This document shows, piece after piece, positions 15,701 through 23,114 of a stretch of DNA of 34,055 bases. Within the stretch, counting starts at the first letter, position 1. Every line of letters starts with the position of its first letter. The notes under the pieces were generated by a model, which did no database searches, had not been told where the DNA came from, and saw nothing but the letters and a program-made list of their open reading frames with translations. Origin of the DNA: Bdellovibrionales bacterium (GTDB lineage: Bacteria > Bdellovibrionota > Bacteriovoracia > Bacteriovoracales > Bacteriovoracaceae); the NCBI GenBank assembly GCA_030638415.1, contig DAOWEO010000024.1, positions 1-34,055 of the forward strand, read 5' to 3'. Position numbers and translations under genes: made by a program.

Positions 15701-17104
15701 ATGAAAAAGAAAACCTACAACCTCACCAATGTAACAATTTTCAGCCTACTACTGTCATTTTTAATTATTCCATCCATTACACTGGCAGCAAATAAAAAAG
15801 TTGCTCGGGTAATTATTTTACGTGGCCAAGTAAAGGCTAAAACAGATAGTAAAATAATCTCTTTGAAAAAAGGTATGTGGCTATCAGAAGGATCTGTAAT
15901 TCAAACAGCACCACGCAGTTTTTGTAAGTTACTTTTTATTGATAAATCACAAATGAGTTTAGGTCCTAAAAGTAAGATGCAAATTGAAACATTTCCTAAA
16001 GAAAAAGCTGGAATAATTAACCTTTTAAATGGTCAGCTAAGAGCGAAGATTAGTAAGAATTATATGAATATGGGTAGTAATAATAAAAGTAAACTATTTA
16101 TCAAAACAAAATCTGCTGCCATGGGTGTTCGTGGTACCGACTTTCAAGTTAACTTTAACCGTGAAAACATGGTAACTTCACTTGTCACTTTTGAGGGAGC
16201 TGTTGCCATGGCACGGCTTGATGAGCAGGTAAACCAAGTTAGTCAAAAAGCACTAGAGAGAATGGTTTCTAGTAAAGATGCAGTTATAGTGGTTAAAGGA
16301 CAATATTCTGGAGTTGATCAAGCTTCTCCAAAAGCAACTCCTCCAACTAAAATTAATCCAACTCAACTAGAAACTCTAAAAGGAACAACTAACAATGCTA
16401 AGTTTCTCAATAAATCAGCACATCATACTCCTGCCGAACCTGCAAAAAAACAATTTCGCAGCCCTGTTCCTCCAGGAGTAAATGCTAAAGCGTTTGCCAA
16501 CAGCTCAAAGGGTCTTGAAAAAAGTGTTGTTGCCGTCACTGGTGTCAAACTTGTCACTCAAGTAAAGCAGCAAGTTGCTAAAGAAGATTACCAAGACCCT
16601 AAGTGGGCCGCTAATAAGATGCCAGAAACAACTGAAGATGCACCTAAAGCAGGTGGTTATCTTGATTTGAAGACAGCACTATATATCCCACCACCAGAAG
16701 ATAGTATGTTTGATAGTAATACTGGAGTATTTGTACCACCACCAACAATTGGAACAATGGATCCTATAACAGGTGGTTATGAAGCTCCAGCAGGATGGAT
16801 TCTAGCTCCTACAGGTGAATTTGTTGTAGATCCTGCAATAGTCGTTATCGACCGTGCCCCTGCTAGTCTGCCAGATGGAACTCTGCCTCCTCCAACAACT
16901 ACATTACTGCCACCACCACCAATAGTAATGCCTGGTGGTGATATTGTCCTAGTAAATCCAGACCTTGTGATAGGTGAAGAGTTAACATTTATTGAAAAAG
17001 ATATACTACAAACAGTAGAGGATGAATTTAACGAGGATCAAGCTGCAGATTTGTTAAACACTGTCAGTCCAGGAACTACTGCAACGACAATCAACGTCCA
17101 GTAG
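15701..17104 (+). CDS. Periplasmic FecR-domain protein
   Basis: A 467-residue exported protein with a signal peptide (basic start, hydrophobic core, cleavage after about residue 29, ITLA/ANKK). A FecR domain spans ~35-165: VARVIILRGQVKAK, then SLGPKSKMQIE, LLNGQLRAKI and the signature SAAMGVRGTDFQVNF. The rest is low-complexity: a Lys/Pro-rich linker, then repeated beta-like motifs of the type TGxYxxPxG (GGYLDLKTALYIPPP, TGVFVPPP, GGYEAPAGWILAPTGEFVVDP) and a polyproline stretch near 395-410. The tail is acidic. FecR domains here are not tied to an anti-sigma region, so it is not a TonB-sigma regulator. It heads an operon with an outer-membrane TPR-barrel protein and a CHASE2 cyclase and probably acts as the periplasmic link or ligand (inference). 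Start supported by GAAGGG upstream. Confidence 0.85.
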   Translation: MKKKTYNLTNVTIFSLLLSFLIIPSITLAANKKVARVIILRGQVKAKTDSKIISLKKGMWLSEGSVIQTAPRSFCKLLFIDKSQMSLGPKSKMQIETFPKEKAGIINLLNGQLRAKISKNYMNMGSNNKSKLFIKTKSAAMGVRGTDFQVNFNRENMVTSLVTFEGAVAMARLDEQVNQVSQKALERMVSSKDAVIVVKGQYSGVDQASPKATPPTKINPTQLETLKGTTNNAKFLNKSAHHTPAEPAKKQFRSPVPPGVNAKAFANSSKGLEKSVVAVTGVKLVTQVKQQVAKEDYQDPKWAANKMPETTEDAPKAGGYLDLKTALYIPPPEDSMFDSNTGVFVPPPTIGTMDPITGGYEAPAGWILAPTGEFVVDPAIVVIDRAPASLPDGTLPPPTTTLLPPPPIVMPGGDIVLVNPDLVIGEELTFIEKDILQTVEDEFNEDQAADLLNTVSPGTTATTINVQ

Positions 17105-17149
17105 TATAACCAACGATTTTTATCAAAATACAGCAAAAACGTCCTAAAT

Positions 17150-17173
17150 TGCCTCGATGATCCCATCGAGGCA
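17150..17173 (+). terminator. Strong hairpin between the FecR gene and the TPR-barrel gene
   Basis: A perfect 10-bp stem (TGCCTCGATG at 17150-17159 and CATCGAGGCA at 17164-17173) has a 4-nt loop, 45 nt after the FecR stop. Neither strand has a good T run, so it may be a partial terminator, a processing site or an mRNA-stabilising end that lowers expression of the two downstream genes. Confidence 0.55.
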
Positions 17174-17219
17174 TAATATTAAGTAGATATATTAAAATAA
17201 TTAATACAAGGATGTTTTT

Positions 17220-18797
17220 ATGAAACTTCTAAGCATAGTTCTGCTTGTAAGTGCACTTTTTTTCTCAGTAAATACTTTTGCTAACAATAAAAAAGATCTC
17301 GCTATTGCCCTCTCCCTTTTTAAAAAAGGAAATTATTACACAGTAATTGAGCAGGTTAAAAGCATTAAAGATAGTAAGCTATATTCCACTAAATATTATC
17401 TTTTGGGATTAAGTAACTCACGTCTTCAAAGCTTTGATAAGGCTGCAAACTTTTTTAGACTTGCTATAAAATACAAAGCAACTAATCAAGATATATATTA
17501 TGAGTTAGGCCAAGCTCTATATGCTAATAATGATTTAGAAGCAGCTCGTAAGGTCTTTAAAAAATCCTACCATTTAGAATATAAAAAATTAACTTCTCTA
17601 TATTATATGGCATATATATCTCAACTTTTAGATCAGTTAAAAAAAGCTAAATTTTATTACATGAAACTAAGTATGCATACAAATATTGATGATAACTTAA
17701 AACAGATTTCCACCTTTCAACTCGCTGAAGTCCTTACTACCTTTAACCAAAATGATGACGATGATCGCGACGCTGTGATTAGATTTATATTACCAAAGTA
17801 CCAAGCAGCTTTAGCTATTGATACCGAATCCGAACTTGCTGCTGATATCAAAATACGGATTGCTGAGATCAAAAAACAGTATCACTTAGATCCTAATATG
17901 ATGATCAACGGTAGAGCTATACCTAATAAGCGCTTCTCCTTGAAGTTTAATCAAAAACTTAAATATGATGATAATGTTACGATGGCAACTGATCTTCCTA
18001 CTACAATTTCTACTCAAAAAGAATCTTTTGTTTTTGATAGTTCACTATTTATAAGATACCAGCTACCTCTCTATCATAGATATGTTATAACTCCAGAATT
18101 ACGGATGGTATCTACCACTTATGGAGATCGTGATATTTCAGAAGTATATAAAAATGATACTGTCTACGTTGTCCCTACCTTACGTACCCGTTTAGAGCAT
18201 ACGATGTTTGGAAAGATGGCCAGTCTCTTTTTTGATATTGAACATAATGTAACAAATCGTGACCGAGAAGGAACTAAAAATAAGATTTTTTATGGCCGCT
18301 CAACAACCTTCACCATAGGGCAAAAATTTAGAGTTTTTGCCATGGGTGATTCAACCATTAAAATTAAGAAAAAAGCCTATAGTAGTTTTGATACAAACGG
18401 AGATTACGATACAACCACACTACAGTTTACCCAAGTTATGATCCGTCAAAATGGAGATTTAGCACTTTTTATGTATATAAATGATTTCACTAGAATGGTT
18501 ACAAATCCTAACAGTGATACTGACTCATATCTATTTAGAGGTGACTACATTATTCCAAACTTTGCGAATGGATTTGGTCTACATTTTGGCCTCTCTTTTA
18601 ACCTACTCGATACTAAAGCACAGCAAGAGACACGTGGATGGGAAAAGACCATTACCCCATCTATTGAAATTACTAAAAAAATAAATCGAAAAGTAACCTA
18701 TGCACTTACCTATGATTATTCTAAGAAAAGTTCAGAAAATACAACCTACTCATACATAAAACAGACTTTTACTTTTGAACTAAAACTGAGTTTCTAA
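17220..18797 (+). CDS. TPR-repeat protein with C-terminal outer-membrane beta-barrel
   Basis: A 525-residue exported protein. The signal peptide is residues 1-21 (ending NTFA). TPR-like helical repeats at ~25-215 include KGNYYTVIEQVKSIKDSKLY and YYELGQALYANNDLEAARKV. From about 240 to the end the pattern is alternating aromatic/polar beta strands, ending in FTFELKLSF. The final Phe is the outer-membrane-protein (BAM) signature, so the barrel sits in the outer membrane with TPRs in the periplasm. The layout also recalls Slam lipoprotein exporters, but I see no specific Slam motif. Start supported by AAGGA 7 nt upstream. The cyclase gene follows 13 nt later. It is probably the outer-membrane part of the FecR-cyclase system (inference). 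Confidence 0.8.
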   Translation: MKLLSIVLLVSALFFSVNTFANNKKDLAIALSLFKKGNYYTVIEQVKSIKDSKLYSTKYYLLGLSNSRLQSFDKAANFFRLAIKYKATNQDIYYELGQALYANNDLEAARKVFKKSYHLEYKKLTSLYYMAYISQLLDQLKKAKFYYMKLSMHTNIDDNLKQISTFQLAEVLTTFNQNDDDDRDAVIRFILPKYQAALAIDTESELAADIKIRIAEIKKQYHLDPNMMINGRAIPNKRFSLKFNQKLKYDDNVTMATDLPTTISTQKESFVFDSSLFIRYQLPLYHRYVITPELRMVSTTYGDRDISEVYKNDTVYVVPTLRTRLEHTMFGKMASLFFDIEHNVTNRDREGTKNKIFYGRSTTFTIGQKFRVFAMGDSTIKIKKKAYSSFDTNGDYDTTTLQFTQVMIRQNGDLALFMYINDFTRMVTNPNSDTDSYLFRGDYIIPNFANGFGLHFGLSFNLLDTKAQQETRGWEKTITPSIEITKKINRKVTYALTYDYSKKSSENTTYSYIKQTFTFELKLSF

Positions 18798-18810
18798 CTA
18801 GAGGATCTTC

Positions 18811-21024
18811 ATGTTAACTAAAATAATTCGCTTTGCAGGAATTTCACTTTTAATTCTATTCTCTGCCGTCAGTATTTTTGTATCTTTTGCTGGTCGAGAT
18901 CTTTCATCATATGAGTGGCATAAATATCTTACCTACACATCTTTTTTTGAAGACCGCTTCTATGACTTTAGATCTACTCAAACTCTAAGTGATAAAATTC
19001 ACCCAGAAGTTGTTCTAGCTGAAATTGATGACCCTTCTTTGCAGTCGATTGGACGCTGGCCATGGAGTAGAAAGACGTGGGCAGAATTTATTAGAAAGAC
19101 AAAAACACTTGGTGTAAAAGTTTTAGCCTTTGACGTTATTTTTTCTGAACCAGAAGTTGCATGTTCAGGTGCCTCACCAGATACCTTGATGGCAGATGCT
19201 ATCAAAGACTTTCAAGCAGATGGGAAAAGTAGAGTGGTTCTATCATATTCCCTGACAGACGGACGAGATGAATACTTTAAAGAGTTACCAGATATTATGT
19301 ATAATTCTATTGTAGATACCAAACAAGCACAGGGATTAAATATACTACCTAAATATTTAAGAAAATCTACTTTTCCTATTCCTAAACTACTAGACAGTGA
19401 AGCCAACTTAGCATTTATTGGAGCACAAGATGACCCTGATGGTATATTTAGGCACTATGAAGTTTTAACTAATATCGACACCCTATATTTTCCATCTTTT
19501 GCACTAAGTGCATATCAAGCATTTACTCAAGACCCCGTTGTTTTCGAAATGCTAGGCATTGGTAATCCTTCCCTACAAACTAAAAATGGAAAAATAAGTC
19601 TTAATCTAAATGGAGAGACTAAAGTACGCTGGTCTGGTGGCATTGGCTCTTTCCCTAGTATTAGTATCCAAAAGATTTTAAAAGCTAAAGATGGTGACCC
19701 TGAATTAATGAAAATACTAAATGGTCGTGTAGTCTATATTGGATCCACTGCTTATGCTGCTCACGATCTACGACATACCCCAGTAGACCCGATGCTTCCA
19801 GGAGTATACTTTCATATGAACCTAACTCAAATGCTACTTGATGGTTATTACTTTAAAGATAAAAATGAAACAGCTAAATACTCATGGGGAATGCTCGTTT
19901 TAGGTGTAGTCTTAATTTCGCTGGTTATGTTTTTAGGATATGCAATTTTAGATCTGTTTATGGTTATCTTAATTACTGGAACATTTTATTTTATAGATAC
20001 GTACTACTTAATACCACAAGGTCATGACAACAAACTATTTTTTATTCTCTTTGCAATTATTGCCACTTATTCGTGGAATACATTTATTAACTTCTATCTT
20101 GCTAATAAAGAAAAAAAACAGATCAAAGGCGCATTTTCTAGCTACGTAGCTCCAGCAATTGTTGAACAAATGTTAGCAAATCCTGAAATGCTAAAAGTTG
20201 GTGGTGAGAAAAAAAATATTACGATCTTCTTTTCTGATGTACGTGACTTTACAACAATTTCAGAAAGTCTAACACCTACTCAACTATCAACATGTCTAAA
20301 TAAATATATGGGTGTAATGACAGATTTACTTTTTGAAAATGAAGGTACACTTGATAAGTATATTGGAGATGCGATAGTTGCTTACTGGGGTGCCCCTATC
20401 GATGTTGAAAATCACGCACTCAAAGCAGTTAAAACTTCTATCGAAATGATCGAAGTATTGCCAAGTATAAATGTAGAGTTTAAAGAGCTCGGATACCCTG
20501 AATTTCGCCATGGAATTGGCCTAAATACTGGAGACTGCTCTGTTGGTAACATGGGCTCTGATAAAATTTTCTCATATACAGCACTAGGTGACAGTATGAA
20601 CCTAGGAGCCCGATTAGAAAGTCTCTGTAAGTTTTATGGCGTACAGCTAAATGTATCAGAATTTACCATGGCCGCTCTACCAGAAGATGAGAGAAATAAA
20701 CTGACTTACCGTATTTTAGATAAAGTACGGGTAAAAGGAAAGTCTGAGCCTATAACGATGTATGAGGTATATCACTCCTTTCATCACCTGATGAGTGATA
20801 CAAAATCTCATGAAGACTATTTGGAAGCTTTTGAATGTTACCAAAACATGCAATTTCAACAAGCAGTCGATCTACTGCAACCAATTGTAGACAAGTATCC
20901 TATTGAAGATGGAAAACCTCTTGAAAGGGCCAGCCGGCATGTACTAGAAAGATGTCAAAAATATTTAATAAATCCTCCAGCGGAGAGCTGGGATGGTGTC
21001 TATACCCATACAACGAAAGGCTAA
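18811..21024 (+). CDS. CHASE2-domain class III adenylate cyclase (class IIIb type)
   Basis: A 737-residue inner-membrane enzyme. One N-terminal TM (~8-27) is followed by a periplasmic CHASE2 sensor (~45-345; PEVVLAEIDDPSLQSIGRWP, VVYIGSTAYAAHDLRHTPVD). Three TMs (~355-425) precede a cytoplasmic class III cyclase domain (~460-650). Catalytic residues are intact: metal Asps D476 (FFSDVRDFT) and D520 (IGDAIVAYWG), purine-specifying K516 and T590, and transition-state N597 and R601. Thr at the position usually held by Asp is the mark of class IIIb cyclases, several of which are stimulated by bicarbonate (family knowledge). It should make cAMP. The C-terminal ~80 residues look like one or two TPR-like helices. 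GAGG precedes the ATG. It ends the FecR-TPR operon, and its stop overlaps that of the convergent synthetase gene by 4 nt. Confidence 0.93.
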   Translation: MLTKIIRFAGISLLILFSAVSIFVSFAGRDLSSYEWHKYLTYTSFFEDRFYDFRSTQTLSDKIHPEVVLAEIDDPSLQSIGRWPWSRKTWAEFIRKTKTLGVKVLAFDVIFSEPEVACSGASPDTLMADAIKDFQADGKSRVVLSYSLTDGRDEYFKELPDIMYNSIVDTKQAQGLNILPKYLRKSTFPIPKLLDSEANLAFIGAQDDPDGIFRHYEVLTNIDTLYFPSFALSAYQAFTQDPVVFEMLGIGNPSLQTKNGKISLNLNGETKVRWSGGIGSFPSISIQKILKAKDGDPELMKILNGRVVYIGSTAYAAHDLRHTPVDPMLPGVYFHMNLTQMLLDGYYFKDKNETAKYSWGMLVLGVVLISLVMFLGYAILDLFMVILITGTFYFIDTYYLIPQGHDNKLFFILFAIIATYSWNTFINFYLANKEKKQIKGAFSSYVAPAIVEQMLANPEMLKVGGEKKNITIFFSDVRDFTTISESLTPTQLSTCLNKYMGVMTDLLFENEGTLDKYIGDAIVAYWGAPIDVENHALKAVKTSIEMIEVLPSINVEFKELGYPEFRHGIGLNTGDCSVGNMGSDKIFSYTALGDSMNLGARLESLCKFYGVQLNVSEFTMAALPEDERNKLTYRILDKVRVKGKSEPITMYEVYHSFHHLMSDTKSHEDYLEAFECYQNMQFQQAVDLLQPIVDKYPIEDGKPLERASRHVLERCQKYLINPPAESWDGVYTHTTKG

Positions 21025-23114
21025 AGTAGAGATTTCACTTGCTCTAAAGAAGTTAGAGTTAAGAGACCTTGCTCAGAAAAATTTCTGCGATACTCATTAT
21101 ATTTAGTTCCGGAATCTATAACAATCACAATAGGCTTGTTATATTTCTGTTCTAAACGAAGTAGTCCTCTAGCAAAATCAACAGCACTCTCCCCATTAGT
21201 ACATAGCCGCTCAGTTAATGGAACTGCTGCAACTACTAACAAATCTACTTCTTGTAACATCAGCTCAGCACTACTTAGGTAGACTACTTCATTTGCCATT
21301 GGAGTCAGGTCAAGTGGATTCGCTGCATGCACTAAATGTGATAACTTGTGCTGAGTAAAATAGCTATCCATATCTTTTAATGTCGTCGATGACAAAGTTT
21401 TTAATCGACTATCAAAAATATCCGCACCACATACCGTTTCAAATCCTGCGTTGGAAATAACTCCAACACTCTCAATAGAGTTTTTATAAGCAGAATAAAA
21501 TTTTGTTTTACCTGAAAACTCTTCCATTGTATTACATACCATCGCACCAGCACGAGTTAAAATATCAAACTCAAAATCATAAGATCCCGCAATCGCACCG
21601 GTATGACCAGCAGCCGCTTTTGAGCCCTCTTCACTACGGCCACCTTTATAAATTATAACTTTAGCTCCTCTAAAAACTAGTTCACCAATCTTCTGTTCCA
21701 ACCTCTTCAGATCAAGATTTTTTAAACCTTCCAGATAAATTGAAAAAACTGAGATGTCTAAATCTTCAGCACAACTACTCAGCAGTTCACCCATTGTGAG
21801 GTCAAGCTGATTACCAATACAAAAAGCATATTTCAAAGGCAAGTCTGTCATATTAGACAGTCTTGTAATAAAAAAGGCTCCACTTTGACTTAAAAATGCA
21901 ATATTTCCCTTGGCCGCAAATTTCACTTCTAATTTTGACTCGGGAATAAACAGAGTATTAAGTTTTAAAGGTGCCAGTATAATACCTAAACTATTAGGTC
22001 CAACTACTTGGGGACACCATAAGTTCTTAGCTTGTCGATTAGATAAATACTCTTGCAGCTGCAATCCTAGCCCTTCTAAGTCCGCACCATCACCAATTCC
22101 ACCAGCGACCAGGTATACAATTTCAGCACCACAACCTTGCTCACAGAGTTGCTCAATTGTACTTATACATCCTTTTGGAGGAAGTGCTAAAATCAAGTTT
22201 GAAACAGGAGCGATCTGCAAATCCTTTATAGAAGATAAGCATCCAATTCCTTCAAAGTCCATCAGACCATCTTTTATAATCTTAATGTTCTTTTTTTCAA
22301 GCGAGCTTTTCACAATATTGTTTAATATCATATTTCCAAAACTTACTTTTTTGGTTGATACACCAGCAATTGCAATAGATGTTGGCCGAAGTAGAGCTTC
22401 GGTTAAAACAGATCTTTCAGAGGCCGTGATATTATAAGACTCCTCCTCTACACCGACACCATCAAGTGCTACAATCCGGTCATCAGTAGTAACCACCATT
22501 GGATTAATCTCTAATAAATTCGGTAGATCATCACGGTGCAATAGAGTAAGAATACTTTTAATAAATTCCTTCGCCATCTCGACAGTAACAAGAGCTTCTT
22601 TTTGACGTAAAAGCCCAAACCAAATATGCCCCATCAAATGATAACTTAACTCTTCTAAGATATCATTCATTGAACGATCTTTTGTGATAATCAGAGGTGG
22701 ATTACGTTTACCCCAATACTCAGATTGAACTCCACCAATTCCCAGACGAGCGACATGTCCATAAGATGCTTCAAAGCGTACACTTAAAAATATTTCACAC
22801 GGAAAGCTTGAAATACTTTTAAAAGATACTTTTTCAATCAGAAGTAAGCTTTTAAAACGCTCTCCAAATTTGCTTTGCCATTTTTTAAAGTATTCCTGTG
22901 CTTCACGAACAGAATAACTGCCAATTTGTACTAAGCCGATATCTGATTTATGAAAAACTTGATCAACTTCACCTTTTATAACAATCTCCTCTCCTTCCGA
23001 AAAAAGAGAGGTGTCAATAGCATCCAGCGTTTGGCAGCATCGATATTTGGGAGTTATAAAACCGGTACGGCTTAATAACTCATAAATTTGAGATTCACTT
23101 AGAAAAGTCTGCAT
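21021..23114 (-). CDS. Acyl-CoA synthetase (NDP-forming)-like protein with ATP-grasp domain first
   Basis: A 697-residue cytosolic protein related to succinyl-CoA synthetase and ADP-forming acyl-CoA synthetases, which interconvert an acyl-CoA plus NDP and Pi with a free acid plus NTP and CoA. An ATP-grasp_5-like domain is at ~1-230 (IVIKGEVDQVFHKSDIGLV; metal-binding LLEINPMVV). A CoA-binding Rossmann domain is at ~240-380 (SIAIAGVSTKKVSFGNMIL). A succinyl-CoA-ligase-like domain is at ~390-540 (IAFLSQSGAFFITRLS) with the phospho-His motif AAAGHTGAIAG. A second CoA-ligase-like domain follows to the end. Known ADP-forming acetyl-CoA synthetases and Pat acetyltransferases place the CoA domains before ATP-grasp, so the order here is permuted. 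The start codon directly follows the stop of the oxidoreductase gene, so the two are coupled. The substrate is unknown. Confidence 0.85.
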   Translation of the reverse strand: MQTFLSESQIYELLSRTGFITPKYRCCQTLDAIDTSLFSEGEEIVIKGEVDQVFHKSDIGLVQIGSYSVREAQEYFKKWQSKFGERFKSLLLIEKVSFKSISSFPCEIFLSVRFEASYGHVARLGIGGVQSEYWGKRNPPLIITKDRSMNDILEELSYHLMGHIWFGLLRQKEALVTVEMAKEFIKSILTLLHRDDLPNLLEINPMVVTTDDRIVALDGVGVEEESYNITASERSVLTEALLRPTSIAIAGVSTKKVSFGNMILNNIVKSSLEKKNIKIIKDGLMDFEGIGCLSSIKDLQIAPVSNLILALPPKGCISTIEQLCEQGCGAEIVYLVAGGIGDGADLEGLGLQLQEYLSNRQAKNLWCPQVVGPNSLGIILAPLKLNTLFIPESKLEVKFAAKGNIAFLSQSGAFFITRLSNMTDLPLKYAFCIGNQLDLTMGELLSSCAEDLDISVFSIYLEGLKNLDLKRLEQKIGELVFRGAKVIIYKGGRSEEGSKAAAGHTGAIAGSYDFEFDILTRAGAMVCNTMEEFSGKTKFYSAYKNSIESVGVISNAGFETVCGADIFDSRLKTLSSTTLKDMDSYFTQHKLSHLVHAANPLDLTPMANEVVYLSSAELMLQEVDLLVVAAVPLTERLCTNGESAVDFARGLLRLEQKYNKPIVIVIDSGTKYNEYRRNFSEQGLLTLTSLEQVKSLL

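Noticed and set aside
15701..17104. FecR-type anti-sigma regulator of iron uptake
   Set aside because: The protein has a cleavable signal peptide and no N-terminal cytoplasmic anti-sigma region, and no ECF sigma factor or TonB receptor gene is nearby.
17220..18797. Slam-type surface lipoprotein exporter
   Set aside because: TPR plus C-terminal barrel fits the general shape, but no specific Slam motif or lipoprotein substrate gene is present, and the operon context points to FecR/CHASE2 signalling.
21910..22437. 175-residue open frame opposite the acyl-CoA synthetase-like gene
   Set aside because: It lies wholly antisense to a well-supported conserved domain, has no ribosome site, and its composition is that of a shadow frame.
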